Positions 52,043-63,545 of a DNA stretch of 64,000 nt are shown piece after piece. The notes under the pieces were generated by a model that saw only the letters and a program-made list of their open reading frames with translations, searched no databases and was not told the origin of the DNA. Each line of letters begins with the position of its first letter. Within the stretch, counting starts at the first letter, position 1. This DNA is from Simmondsia chinensis (Eukaryota > Streptophyta > Magnoliopsida > Caryophyllales > Simmondsiaceae), in assembly GCA_018398585.1 (NCBI GenBank), contig JAGTTD010000014.1, positions 16,305,387 to 16,369,386 of the forward strand, given 5' to 3'. The position numbers and the translations under genes were made by a program.

Positions 52043-53137
52043 ATCGAGAATGAACAACAACCTCAATCTTGGACCAGCTCAGTTGGCAGAATCCAACTTC
52101 GAAAATCACAGTAGTGAGACACTTGATCACACTCCTCAACAATTGTTTGCTTAATGAAGTTCTACTCCTTCGTTCGCACAAACAATCACTTGCTATCGGT
52201 TCGACAATCGTCACTAGTTACAACCCCAGCTTGCAGATATTTGCGCACAGAGTATTCGACAGACCCTAACTTCGAACGATTTCTGACATCAAGGTTTAGT
52301 TGAGTAATTCGACTTACACTTCTGAATTAAGCTCGACTCTAACTCAAAATCAAGTCCTCAACACAATACTCAAAGCGATCTTAACGAACGAAATCGGATT
52401 TCAACACTTTCGCTTCTCCTTCCACGGTCAGATTTTCGCCTTCGCAGTCAGATTTTTCGCCTAAGCAAACCTCGACTCAATAACATATAATTCTCAAAAA
52501 TCATCGCAGACTCTGATGAATTTTCACCACTTTTATGCTTAGCAACACAATTTTGACATAATCCAACAACAAACACGAATTCTCAATGAATTGCAACTTG
52601 ATGTTCAGGAAACCATTACCTCAAACTTCAACTCCGGAATTGCAAAATCTGTAATCACGTCAATTCAGATGTTTTCTGCTATTTTGATGATGATCAGGTA
52701 TAATGTGGAACGAATAGCTCAATTTCAACTTCTTCCTCAACCGATCAAATGAATGATCGATCAAGACAGTTACCTCAGCATCAAACTTCAGCAACTGCTA
52801 CTTGCTTCAGCACACAAATTCAGCGGCTATTGCTTGATCTATGCAACTGAATTCAATCCATTTGAATCAACTTTAATGTTGAATGTAATCAACGACTTCT
52901 GATCAAATTAACTTCCTTCAATGTAACTCAATTATGTCCCAACCAAACAATTCCCAGGCAATGAATGTAGCATATGTCATTAACCGCCAGAATTCAATTC
53001 AAATTGCAAAATTGAATTGCCTCAATGCAAAAACTGAACTAAATCAGTATCACCTATTTTTATTCATTAAATGCAATTCAATTAATTAGATTTCACATTT
53101 TTTTGGGATATGAGCTTGATTCGGAAGTCAAATCAAA
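52043..53137 (-). other. Long leader of N3
   Basis: About 1.1 kb without a convincing frame. The ORF-proximal 600 bases are nearly identical to the N1 leader; the LTR-proximal part is more like N2. Confidence 0.6.
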
Positions 53138-53151
53138 GCTCTGATGCTAAT
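53138..53151 (-). other. Primer-binding site of N3
   Basis: Minus strand ATTAGCATCAGAGC beside the LTR; two changes from the initiator Met tRNA complement. Confidence 0.75.
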
Positions 53152-53701
53152 TGTTAAGGTTTCAAAGATCGCTCTTGAGCCTTAACTTTGGTTGGGATAG
53201 AGAGAGCATGAAATGAGAAAAGAATATAGAGTTTAGATGAGAAAGAAGGGAAAGGAGATGAGAAAGTAGAGTGGATATCAAAGATATCAATTCATTCGCC
53301 AAAGTTGTGGAATATAAACTAGAGCCTCCTATTTATACTGCTTACAAGATAAGATCTTAAGCAATGAAAATATCTAAATCAACTAAGAGTATCTAACTAA
53401 CATAACACCAACTAAATCTAAGATATTTTGGCACCAAGGCTAACTTAAACTCACTTATTACATGACACAACCAAGCTTGGCTACCAATTACAACATAAAT
53501 TAACCAATACCACTAACACATCCGCAGCCCATAAAACAGCAGCACAACTCGTCATGCAGCAGTAGCAGATCTTATTCAATAACAGCCTTAACACATCAAT
53601 GTGCAGCAACATATCAACCAACAATGATTCAGTAGCAACATAACAGCAGGACAGCATCACAGCCACCACGGGTTCATTCCTCGAATTCTCGGTTCATAAC
53701 A
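53152..53701 (-). repeat. 5' LTR of N3
   Basis: 550 bases, same ends as the 3' LTR, with a few short indels between them (near 53578 and 53625). Confidence 0.9.
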
Positions 53702-53706
53702 GTCAT

Positions 53707-55790
53707 CTGAAAAAAAAAGTATGTATCAAGGCACGTCTCCTTGGATGTGACTAGTGAGCTCATCCATAACCAGGGTGAATGGAAAGGGACTCAAGGTTGA
53801 TCTTTGGTGTAGCCGATTGTTATCAAGAAAGCTTCTAACTCTGCTTCCACTATACGTGCATTGGTTTGCGCATTGTCATACATGTCTGTAATGGCCCGGA
53901 TATAAGCCATTGGAATGCCTTTCCTATCCAAAACCCTACATAGGACCCCTCTCGGCACTCTATCATATGCCTTCTCCAAGACTATGAAAACCATGCGGAG
54001 ATCCTTTTGGCTCTCCCTATATCGCTTTATCTTCTGCCTTAGGAGGTGGATGGCTTCTATTGTTGATCTCCCGAGCATAAATCCGAATTCGTTTTCGTAC
54101 ACCTCATTCTGTTGCCATAACCTCCTCCCTATGATTTACTCCCCCCGCTTCAGAGTGTGACACATTAGTTTAATATCCCCGATAGTTGGTGCAACTCTTA
54201 ATGTCGCCTTTGTTTTTATAGATTGGGATCAATGTGTTGTTCCTCCATTCGTCAAGCATCTTTTTCCCCGGAAGGATTTGGTTAAATAATTTAATCAGCC
54301 AACAGATGCCCTTCTACCCAAGGCACTTCCATGCCTCTATAGGTATTCCGTCTGGGCCAACTATTTTACAGCTTCCCATATGTTTTAAGACTTCCTTGAC
54401 TTCGTGGGGTGTAATCCACCTGCAATATTGGTGGTTCTGGTGCTCGAAAGATGATTGGAGATCTACTAATGATATCTTAGTATCCCCCTGATCATTGGGT
54501 AGATCGTGGAAGTAGGCTCTCCATCTAGCTTTAATTTGTTGTCCGTCTTCTCCTTTTATATAGTTTACTCAGTCCAAGAGCCTCATCCTCCTTTCTCTTG
54601 CTTTGGCAATTTTATATATTATCCCTTGCTCCCTCCTCGGTTTTCAGCCTTTTGTGGAATTTCTCATATGTCTTGATTGCGCATCTTTAATTGCTCTCTT
54701 TGCTTCTTTCTTAGCTTGCTGATGCCGATGCCGCGTGTCCTCATCACCACTACTTTCCCACTCCTCGAAATAGTCTCGCTTTGCCTTAATCTTCTCTTGG
54801 ACTTCCTCGCACCACCACCAGGAATCTTTGTTGTTTGCTGCCCCGCCCTTTAACACGCCTAGAACTTCACGTGCTAGTCCTCTAACCTTATGTCTAGTTG
54901 GTTCAAAATTTGGTTTGTATCTCCCTCTAGATCCCACTCAAGCTCCGACTCCACTATTTCCTTATGAACTTTCTATTTCTCCTCTTCAAATCCCTCTAGC
55001 GAATATATGTTTGCATGGGTTTCCTAGTTCTTTTGGCCCTCTTGTTGGCCTTTACATCAGATCACAACACCTTATGTTGTGCAGAAAGGTCTTTCCCTGG
55101 GATAACCTCAATATCCCTACAGCCCCTTTGTACCCTTATCCTTAATAGTATGCGATCAATCTGGGTCCTTGTCCCATCGCTTTGATAAGTGATAATATGC
55201 TCATCACATTTTTTAAAGAAGGTGTTGGCAATTGTTAGCTCGTAAGTGACGGGAAAGTCTAAGAGCACCTTATCCTCCACATTTATAGTTCCAATGCAAA
55301 ATCCTCCATGGTATGATGCGTAGCCATCCTCAGTCGTGCCAACATTCCCGTTGAAATCCCTGCCAATCACCACTTATTCAGTTTGGGGTATGTCTTGCAT
55401 CGTTGTGTCTAAGTCATGCCAGAGTGTGGCCTTTTCATGCTCCGCTAGTCCAGTCTAAGGTGCATAAGCACTAATAAAGTTCCATATCTCCCCATCAAGG
55501 ACCATTTATATGGCTACGACCCTATCCCCGATCCTAGACACTCTGACTACTTTATCCTTGTGACTGCTATCCACAATGATGCCAACTCCATTCCTGCCTT
55601 TGACCTTGCCCGCATACCACAACTGATATACCAGTACATCTCTTGCCTTCATACCAACCCATTTAGTCTCTTGTCGACAAAGGATGTTGATCCTTCTCTT
55701 CATCATCATTTGGGCCACCTCGAAGCTCTTCTTTGTTAATGTTCCGACATTTTTTTTCACTAGTCATAATTTTCCCACCCACTTTTGCTT
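53707..55790 (-). pseudogene. RTE endonuclease and N-terminal RT
   Basis: Endonuclease: KKNVGTLTKKSFEVAQMMMK (55757 onwards), INILCRQETKWVGMKARD (catalytic Glu of QETKW), YQLWYAGKVKGRNGVGIIVD, then VIGRDFNGNVGTTEDGY near 55370 (catalytic DxN) and DGTRTQIDRIL. Linker: WWWCEEVQEKIKAKRDYFEE near 54810-54750. RT: GPDGIPIEAWKCL near 54350, LDEWRNNTLIPIYKNKGDIK, NEFGFMLGRSTIEAIHLL (54095 onwards) and MVFIVLEKAYDRVPRGVL (first RT Asp region, D of FIDLEKA changed to V). It ends at 53707 in FFSDD, where N3 cuts the active site. Many stops and frame changes. Confidence 0.85.
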
Positions 55791-55799
55791 CGTCTCCCC

Positions 55800-56318
55800 C
55801 TCCTCAACCCCTTTGAATATGGCCTCAAGTTTTGAGTTCCATACCATTCATCCACTACTATCACTATCATTAGCAAGACAATATAGGAACATGTAGCATA
55901 TCACAACCCTAGGCGTGTAGTTACGACTGCAAAAGCAAGATAATAAACCGCAGTCAATACAATCAAATCACAATCAAAATCCACGTAGTTCAAAGTACTA
56001 AAGAGGAATAGTGAGCAAAACAAAATAATTTTATCCATAACAGTCATTAAATACTCAAACACAACCCTGCAGTAATGAAGGATAGATCAAACCTGGTGAG
56101 GTGCATAGTCGAGAGTATAACACGTCAAATGCTTACCTGGGCCGGCTTGTGGCTGCAAGCTATGGGCTGCTGGTTATGGACGTGGGTTCTGGTTTGGGCT
56201 AGGATCGGTTGGTTTCATGCTAGGCCTAGATTGGGCAAGGTTAAGGTTGAGGTCTAGGTCAGGTAGGTGTAGTTTAAGTTTAGGCTTAGGTTCGGTTTCA
56301 AGTGGAGGGTGGTGGTGG
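55800..56318. other. Intergenic stretch, nothing recognised
   Basis: About 520 bases between the RTE LINE and the copia LTR. The right half (56180-56318) is made of GGTT/TAGG-rich imperfect repeats (AGGTTAAGGTTGAGGTCTAGG and similar). No gene or RNA is seen. Confidence 0.4.
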
Positions 56319-58347
56319 TGTTAGGAATAGTGTCCTAAAATCCAGATTTATTCTGTTAATATTATTTCATCAAAGAACAAAATTGAGGTTCCAGTCGTTT
56401 TCTTGTCAAATTTGTATAAGTGAGCATTTATACTGCATGTGTTTTTCTTTTTGGAAACATCCATGAGATGGGTGTAGTCCTCAAACTATAATTTACATGT
56501 TTGTTCTAAGTGATTTATGAGATTAACCCACGGATAGATTTGGAACAAATGGTATAGATTGTTGTTTGAAAGACTCGTAGTTAAAGACAAGATTGGACCA
56601 CTTGTATGCTGAGACTATAACATAACACTTTAGATGACTTGTCTTGGTCATGCGGATGATGATCCAAACGTGTTGCGTTGGTGTGTTTAATAAGATTGAC
56701 ACATTGATTTGGACCATGTAGATTACTTGTTTCTAGACTACTATCGGAGATAAGTGATTCATGTCGTACTGTTTGAACAATGACTCTAAAAGTTGAGAGT
56801 ATTCTAGATTTGTGCATGGATCGTCAGTTACTTTGGTGTACTATAAGTAAGGTCTAAATGCACGACTGAATTCCCATGTACATTGGGTAACGGTGTGAAT
56901 TGTGACGAAGATCAGGTATTCAATAGGGAATCTACTGTTTCTTATGAGATACAGATGTTCCTTTAGTTGATTCCCAAATATTTGATTAGTTTTTGAAACT
57001 TTGGCCAAAGTATTTCAAGTGTTTGACATTTGAAATTTATACAGTGAATATGCTGAAGTATAAATAAGTTATTCAGCAAAGGGCGAGTCGGTAACAAATG
57101 GAGAAGTTGTGAGAAGGATAATGGTAGCAATTATATTTATCCTTTATCATGGACATATAGTAGAGGAGTTGTTGTCATCAATTTAGTCTATTAGAGAAAT
57201 ATCGAATAATGGTTTAAGTCTGGAGTGCAGTGAGATTTATTTAGTGTTGTTAAGTCTCACTAAATGGCATTTAAATTATTTCATGGAATGATTAATTTAA
57301 CCAATTTGGAGCTAGATTTAAGTTGTCCCCGAGGTCCCTGTACAAGCCTCTGTATCTTTTGCCATGGAAAAATATTAATTTATTCATGAGATGAATGAAT
57401 TTATGAGTAAATTTTAATTTGACAAGTATTGTTCATGAGATGAATAAAAATTAAAAATTATAAAATAAAACAATTTTAAAAATTAAGTTTCATAAGATGA
57501 ATTTTTTCACGTGGGAAACAGAGTAAAAAAAAAAAAAAAAAAACACTGCACAGCTCTCGCGATCCATGACTTCACGGATGGGCCAACCATTGCGCGACAG
57601 TAGTAAGGCGAGATCCGTGTGCCCCGGCCTTGGCCAATCAGGACTCGACACGTGTACACGTTGACAGGCAAAAGGGAGGCGGTGTGAACCTGTTATGAAA
57701 ACACTACGTTTTTTGACAAATTAACATAAAACGACGCATTTTGCTTGTTTGTATTGGGTTATTTGTGCGCGTCCCACATCGTTCTTTTTATAATTTTTTC
57801 CGCTTCGGAAGTCTACTATAAATAAAGGTACCTATTTCAAAGGTTTGGCATTCAATTGAAACAAATTATTTTGGGTTTCTAGATATGTTTCAGAGACCTA
57901 AATAGAGAGAAAATTTTTTGTTCAAATTTTTCTTTCCTTAGTTGAATATTTTTCGGAGCCTACCCTCCGGACAGCTCGAGGTAATTGCGTAGAAGATCGT
58001 GAGGTCTCAATTTTGAAGGTCATTATTGTTTTCTAGTTTTTCTTTATTTGGAGCAAATCCAATTAAGTTTTCTTTCTTTCTTCGTTTAGTTTTCACTTTT
58101 CTATTTATTTATATTATTCGTTATTATACTTATTTAAATTTATGCATTGTTATGAATGTATTAGAGTAAAGGGTCTATCGATCCAAATTAAGAATTTAGA
58201 TCTGTCGATTTAAATTATAAATTTAAATCCGTAGATTTAAAATTAGGAATTTTAAATCAACCGTATGTTTAGAATTATGAATTCTAAACCTCTCCCGCCG
58301 CATAAACATTATGGACTTAGGGAGAATTTTTTAAATTCCTCCCAACA
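56319..58347 (+). repeat. 5' LTR of the copia element
   Basis: About 2.0 kb, TG start, end CTCCCAACA. It contains TATAAATA (57819-57826), a GC-rich patch with CACGTGTACACGTTGAC (57649-57665) and an A18 tract (57525-57542). An alternative, slightly longer end is at 58552, since two more CCAACA plus primer-site junctions follow. Confidence 0.55.
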
Positions 58348-58566
58348 ACCGGTATCATAGTAAAGGAATTTATAGAGATAACCCTATTCCCGGGAACTCT
58401 CGTGCGTGAGGTGTCACGAAGCGTGACCCTCCGAACTGGGCCTTAGGTAGAAAGAAAAGCTACTCTAATTACTGTAATAGATGCCTTTCGTTGTGACCAT
58501 AGTTGAGAACTGTGAATCCAACAGTCGGCATCAGAGTTACTTTTTCCCAACAATTGGTATCAAGCC
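58348..58566 (+). other. Three primer-site-like junctions of the copia element
   Basis: CCAACA-ACCGGTATCATAG (58342-58360), CCAACA-GTCGGCATCAGAG (58518-58536) and CCAACA-ATTGGTATCAAGCC (58547-58566) each look like an LTR end followed by the initiator Met tRNA complement TGGTATCAGAGC. Only the third has the intact TTGGTATCA core. See findings. Confidence 0.45.
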
Positions 58567-59213
58567 AGTCTCTGATTACATTTATAATATGCATGAATAG
58601 GCATAATAGGATCGAAATAAATAGATTTGCGATTTAATAAAATAGAGATTTTATTGAGAAAGAAAGTTAGTTTAATTTGACGGTTCGATTTAAATTGTTT
58701 GAATCGATAATGAATTAATATTTAATTCAGATGATTGTTTGAAATAACGGTTTTAATTGTTTAAATCGTTAATGAATTAATAATTAATTCAGACGATTGT
58801 TTAAAGTAAGGGTTGGAATTTTCAAATCGTTAAAGAAATTAATAGCTAATTAGATTATTTACAGGATCTGCTTAAATTTTTTAAATCGTTAATTAATTTA
58901 TCATTAATTAACATCTATCAATCTATAAACTAACAATTATGATTTTTTTATAATGAGATTATACATATTTGATTAAGATTTACGAAATTGCATTAAATTG
59001 ATCTAATGAGATTAGATTCGATTTATTTTTTAATTAAATATTTTAATATTTTAATTTTAAAAATCAAGTGGGAGCGAGGTTTCAATTGTTGTAACCTCAT
59101 GGTCTCCATTACCGATCTAGCAGTATAGTAGATCGATAGACCTCCCTGCGGAGGATGTCGTTTTGCAGATTACAAGATTAGACTTCTATTAGGATAAGCC
59201 AAAGTGCAAAGAA

Positions 59214-59244
59214 GCAATGCGACCACGCTGCCGTGGAGTATTGC
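59214..59244 (+). other. Hairpin 1 in the copia leader
   Basis: CCACG-CTGC-CGTGG (59223-59236) with an outer stem GCAAT (59214-59218) and ATTGC (59240-59244). It lies in the untranslated leader upstream of gag. Confidence 0.45.
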
Positions 59245-59428
59245 ATGTACTTGTATGGAGGTTTAGGTAATGGTTTACACTTGACTAGCATGATGCATTA
59301 GCCTCCCAATGAGCTCTGTTGTGTTATGTTAGAGACTGAGGTAAAGTGGTGAGTTAACCATATTTAGTAATAGTTACAAGAAAATAGGTTAATTGAGAAT
59401 AGTTCTCATCTGAACTAGCTTCGTACGA

Positions 59429-59442
59429 CCCCGCTGCCGGGG
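59429..59442 (+). other. Hairpin 2 in the copia leader
   Basis: CCCCG-CTGC-CGGGG, the same loop and stem as hairpin 1 but with one base pair changed on both sides, within the shared context ACGAC-CCGCTGCCG-GGAGT. Confidence 0.45.
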
Positions 59443-59687
59443 AGTTAGGTGTGGTGTGTTTGGATCATTACTATGTGCATGATAGTACAGTTTGGTGGAT
59501 ATCTGACCTATTGTGTAGGCTAAATTGAAAGAATAGATATCACTACATTATACATGACCCTTGTTAGACAATTACACAAATATTTGCATTTACAGTATTT
59601 TGAAATGGATATGACTGGTTAACTTCACTTTATTACTAATGCATAATGAAGTCATTGGACTAAATTACTTTGCCTAGAAAAATCTAG

Positions 59688-60153
59688 TTGGACTTAGTTA
59701 TTACTCACAAGGGACCTACTAGAAAGAAAGGAAAGGGCAAGGTTGATATTATAGCAATGAAGTCCATAAAGAAGTCGGCAAAAGGAAAGTGTTTTTTATG
59801 CAGGAAGACTGGCAACTGGATGAAAAACTACACTAAGTACTTGTCTTCTCTCCTTATAAAGACTACTATGAAAAACTACACTAAGTACTTGTCTTCTCTC
59901 CTTATAAAGACTACTAAGCCATCTGGCAAAGATATGTTGATATCTCACTTAGTTGAGCCATGCACAATTGAGAGTCCACCAGGTTCCTGGTGTGTGGACT
60001 CAGGTTCAACTGACCATGTCTGTAATATGTTACATGGGCTTAGGCTAACCAAAATGCTGCATGATGGGAAGTTGTACCTAATCGTCAGGGATAGTACAAG
60101 AGTAGTGGTCTTAAGTGTAGGAGATGTTAGCTTAGTCTTTAGTGCTAGAGTTT
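59688..60153 (+). pseudogene. Copia gag C-terminus and protease start
   Basis: A basic stretch KGPTRKKGKGKVDII is followed by a decayed zinc knuckle, KCFLCRKTGNWMKNY, in which the His and last Cys of CxxCxxxxHxxxxC are Asn and Tyr. A 48-base tandem duplication follows. GSWCVDSGSTDHVCNMLHGL (about 59982-60041) is the copia protease active site (DSGATxHVC; catalytic Asp at 59997-59999). The frame runs into the LTR of gypsy G at 60154. The gag before it is not recognisable. Confidence 0.75.
59820..59915 (+). repeat. 48-base tandem duplication in copia gag
   Basis: Two exact copies (59820-59867 and 59868-59915) encode MKNYTKYLSSLLIKTT twice, directly after the zinc knuckle. The length is a multiple of three, so the frame is kept. 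Confidence 0.9.
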
Positions 60154-60555
60154 TGTTCTGATTCCTTTAATTTTGGTTGTAATTGGTCTTAGATTGCATG
60201 TAATGTTTTTGAATTGATTTGGGGTTGTATTTGGAAGTTAGTTGGTAGGCCATTTTGGGCGCCTAAGTTGGTTAAGGGGTCAAGCAAGTCGAATGAGGCG
60301 GCTTGGTATGTTTTGGCGCCATAATTAGTTAGGTTCGGTTAGAGTTTGGTGTCTTGGTTCAATGTATTAGATCAAGTATAAATAAGCTCAAATCATGTAT
60401 ATTCATCATTCAATCAATACAAATCAGATTTCCTCTTTGAAATTCTTTCTCTATTTCTCATCTATTTATCTATTTCTCATCCCCTTTCACTTCTCTTCTC
60501 ATCTTAACTCTCACTTCTACAAGGTTAACTTCCAATCTTTCTTTGGAAGCTAACA
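60154..60555 (+). repeat. 5' LTR of gypsy G
   Basis: 402 bases, TGTTCTGATTCC to GGAAGCTAACA. TATAAATA lies at 60377-60384 and four TTCTCATC-like units between 60460 and 60510. The end CTTCCAAT...GGAAGCTAACA resembles that of the D/E LTRs. Confidence 0.85.
60377..60384 (+). promoter_or_regulatory. TATA box of gypsy G
   Basis: TATAAATA in TCAAGTATAAATAAGCTC, about 180 bases before the LTR end, as in B and F. Confidence 0.55.
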
Positions 60556-60570
60556 ATTGGTGTCAGAGCT
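60556..60570 (+). other. Primer-binding site of gypsy G
   Basis: ATTGGTGTCAGAGCT directly after the LTR; one change from the initiator Met tRNA complement. Confidence 0.87.
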
Positions 60571-60629
60571 GGTTCAAGACATCAATTGATTGATTGGAGC
60601 TGGAAAAACAAAAGAAAAACAATCAAAAT

Positions 60630-62020
60630 ATGGCCGATGGAGTGAGGACTCGATCGGGTGCTAGTGGAGCCAATGCAGCTGCAGTTGTTAGTCCTGAGGT
60701 GTCTTACGCTGCTGTTGCTGGTGCAAATGCCACAATCGGGCATCAGAATCTTCCTACTGCTCATCTTCAAGACATACATGATCGCCTTAACAATGTAGAA
60801 AAGCTTGATCAGAAGTTTGATCAATTTCAGGAATGAATGCGCTTAAACATGCAGCAGTTACTGCTGGAAAGTGACTTGAAAAAAGAAGATCGTTTGCAGC
60901 AAATTGAGGCGAAACTTATGAAATTGTAGGATCAGGTTAATAAGCAAGGAGAATCATCGGTTACGTGATCCTTAAGCCTGCTAGCTAGATTATTCCACTT
61001 ACTGAAGTGGTTCAACAACAAGTGGACAATAGCAGAGCTAAGAGTTTAGCAAGGAATCGAGAGAAATCTCCAATGATTCAACCGGAGGCTGGACCTTCAA
61101 TTCAAATCTGATCAGTGGATGATCGACCTCCAGAGGTTGAGATTGCTGTAGAGAATCATGATCGAACTGCAGAACAAGCTCATTCTCGATTGAATGGCCT
61201 AAATCCATATCAGAATTCAAGGCCTCCTGATTCTTTCATTCACTACAGAAATGCAATTAATGACTTCGAACATCAAGATAGGCCACCTAATCAGCATTTT
61301 TAGCAAAGGTCAGTGAGTAATGATACTGCATTTGGTGGCAGGAGTAATTCTCATAGGTAGCCAAGAGTCCAAATTGAGCCTTTTGATGGCAAGCAGCCAG
61401 AGTCTTGGTTGAGGAGGTGTAATCGGTACTTTCAATACTACAACATAAGTGAAGCTGAAAAAGTTGAGCTGGCAGCAGTATACTTACATGGAGATCATGA
61501 GGTATGGTTTTATGGTGTGTTAAAAAGCAAACCTAATCTTTCTTGGGGCCAATTCATAGAAAAATTGTGTGAACGATATGGGGAAGAGGAGATAAGTGAT
61601 GTAGTTGACAGTTTTAATAAGGTGTATCAAACCTCTATTGTGAAAAAGTACATGATTAGGTTTGAGAACCTTCGAGCTAACCTATTGTCCATGATATCCA
61701 TCACTCCACCGGATTCAGAGGCATATTATGTCTCTTGTTTCATTAGTGGTTTGAAGCCTAGGATCAAAAGCATGGTGAAGGCCATTGGTCCTAAGAAATT
61801 GTCGAAAGCTTATAACAAGGCTAAGTTTATTGAAGCTACTCTTGCAACCTCAAGTGATAAGAGTAAGCGAAAAGGCAGCAGCTTCAGACCTCAGCACAAG
61901 GATGCATCAAGCTTCAGATTTAGGCGTGCTCTTGATAAGAGCTCAGTGAGACTATGTTACTGATGCAACTAGCCTTATCAACCTGGACATAGATGCAATT
62001 CTTGTCCCTGACGTCTGCAA
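60630..62020 (+). pseudogene. gag of gypsy G (stops and frameshifts)
   Basis: ATG 60630: MADGVRTRSGASGANAAAVV. The frame ends at TGA 60834-60836 and changes before the capsid core (61365-61960): QIEPFDGKQPESWLRRCNRY, VWFYGVLKSKPNLSWGQFIE, KKYMIRFENLRANLLSM, SCFISGLKPRIKSMVKAIGP. The zinc knuckle near 61955-61998 is damaged: two TGA/TAG codons interrupt the C--CN-PYQPGHRCN pattern. Confidence 0.82.
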
Positions 62021-62820
62021 GAGGATCACGAGTAGAGATTGATTCAGGCAATGAGGATTCAGTAAATGAGATTGACAGTTTTGAGCATTCTTCACAAGAT
62101 GAGTTGATGGAGGATGAAGTCGAGATTTCTATGAAAGACTTGACCAGGAGTGGAGCTCACAATACCATTCGCATCAAAGGAAAGGCTGGTAAAACTTCCA
62201 TTATTGTTCTTATTGATAGTGGGAGCACGCATAGCATTGTTGAACCAAAATTGATAAAGAAAGTGAAGCATGAAGTGAATAAGACTCATCCTTTGGCAGT
62301 TATGGTGGCTGATGGCAATTCCATAACTACTCAAAATAAGTGCCAAGCTTTCCAATGGTCTATGCAAGATCATCAATTCACTTTTGATTTTAGAGTTCTT
62401 CCTTTGGGAGGTTGTGATATGGTTCTCGGTGTAGATTGGATGAGATCATTCAATCAGGTGGTGTTTGATTTTGATAAAATGACAATAGCATTTGAAGTTC
62501 ATGGCACTAAAGTATCACTGCAGGGTATTTCTGATGAAGCACAGCTTCGGTTGATAAATGGCAAGTGTTTACAAGGTGGATTCAAGAAGAATGCAATCCA
62601 ATGGCTCGGGCAATTGTTTGTTATCTCACTTGTTGAACTTCAGCCAGTGATTCAGCCTGAGGTTCATACTTTGATTGGAGAGTATGAAGATGTTTTTGAG
62701 CAGCCAAAGAGCCTTCCTCCTCAAAGAAGTGTGGATCATGCCATACCACTTCGAGCCAATTCTGATCCAGTGAAGACCAGGCCTTACCGATATGCTCATG
62801 CTCAAAAATAAGAAATTGAG
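61993..62820 (+). pseudogene. Protease region of gypsy G
   Basis: Open to 62811. [35 protein letters not shown] (catalytic Asp near 62215), [34 protein letters not shown] and DVFEQPKSLPPQRSVDHAIP are visible. TAA at 62809 and TAA at 62824 replace Lys or Gln codons before the RT. Confidence 0.84.
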
Positions 62821-62835
62821 AAGTAAGTTGATGAG

Positions 62836-63525
62836 TTGCTTCAAATGAGCTTCATTAGACCAAGCCATAGTCCTTTTGCCTCAACTGTGATTCTTGTGAA
62901 GAAGAAGGATGGCACGGCTAGGATGTGCATTGATTATCGCCAATTTAATTCCTTGACCGTGAAAGATAAGTTTCCTATCCCTGTTATAAATGATTTGCTT
63001 GATGAGTTATTTGGAGCACGTTTCTTCTCTAAACTTGCTTTGAGGCAGGGATATCATAAAATCAGAGTTCTTGAGCCGGATGTATATAAGACTGCTTTTC
63101 AAACTCGCCATGGGCATTTCGAGCTTGTTGTTATGCAATTTGGCTTAACAAATGCTCCGGCCACCTTTCAAGCGGCTATGAATGACATCTTCAAGCCCTT
63201 CTTGAGGGGATCAATGCTAGTCTTCTTCGATGACATATTGATATATAGCTTTCCTTATGAGGATCATCTCATCCACCTTAGAGAAGTCTTTGTGGTAATA
63301 CGGCAGCACAAGTTCTTTGCCAAGTTGTTTAAATGCTCATTTGCTCAGACCAAGCTCGAAGATTTGGGTCATGTAATCTCTCAAGAAGGAGTCTCCACTG
63401 ATCCTACCAAGGTCCAAGCAATGCAAGATTGGCTAATTCCAATAACCTTGAAGCAATTGAGGGGATTCTTGGGATTGACCGAGTATTATAGGAAGTTCAT
63501 TAAAGGTTATGGATCTATTGCTTAA
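62836..63525 (+). CDS. Reverse transcriptase of gypsy G (open)
   Basis: No stop over the whole domain. [56 protein letters not shown] (LDLRQ changed to LALRQ, which removes the first catalytic Asp), [20 protein letters not shown] (MPFG is MQFG), FFDDILIYS with the active site at 63223-63234, [20 protein letters not shown] and [19 protein letters not shown]. So it is open but probably inactive. Confidence 0.88.
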   Translation: MLQMSFIRPSHSPFASTVILVKKKDGTARMCIDYRQFNSLTVKDKFPIPVINDLLDELFGARFFSKLALRQGYHKIRVLEPDVYKTAFQTRHGHFELVVMQFGLTNAPATFQAAMNDIFKPFLRGSMLVFFDDILIYSFPYEDHLIHLREVFVVIRQHKFFAKLFKCSFAQTKLEDLGHVISQEGVSTDPTKVQAMQDWLIPITLKQLRGFLGLTEYYRKFIKGYGSIA

Positions 63526-63545
63526 CCTTTAACTGAGCTCCTAAA

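Larger units (their letters stand above)
48812..53701 (-). mobile_element. Non-autonomous LTR retrotransposon N3
   Basis: LTRs at 48812-49369 and 53152-53701 (558 and 550 bases) start TGTTAAGGTTTCAAAGATC and end TTCATAACA on the plus strand. Target duplication gtcat at 48807-48811 and 53702-53706 is perfect. Primer site and purine tract lie on the minus strand. The 3.8 kb internal region has the same order as N2: leader, conserved ORF, second ORF, pol-tail relic. It entered the RT active-site motif of the RTE LINE. Confidence 0.92.
48042..55790 (-). mobile_element. RTE-type LINE, split by N3
   Basis: Endonuclease and RT of a plant RTE element on the minus strand: 53707 to about 55790 (endonuclease and first half of RT) and 48042-48806 (rest of RT and C-terminus). 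N3 lies between. The full coding part is about 2.8 kb, normal for RTE. Frames are broken many times. The 5' end is near 55790, where GRRSKSGWENYD-like sequence precedes the endonuclease. Confidence 0.85.
56319..60153 (+). mobile_element. Ty1/copia element, truncated by gypsy G
   Basis: A long 5' LTR (56319-58347) starting TGTTAGGAATAGTGTCCTAA, a primer-site region, a 1.1 kb leader and a short gag-protease remnant (59688-60153). Gypsy G follows at 60154 with agttt before it, so the rest of the copia element lies beyond G or is lost. The LTR is a relative of the solo LTR at 707-3884. Confidence 0.7.

Noticed and set aside
54828..55145. 105-codon plus-strand Pro-rich ORF
   Set aside because: Antisense to the RTE endonuclease-RT linker, which is clearly recognisable on the minus strand.
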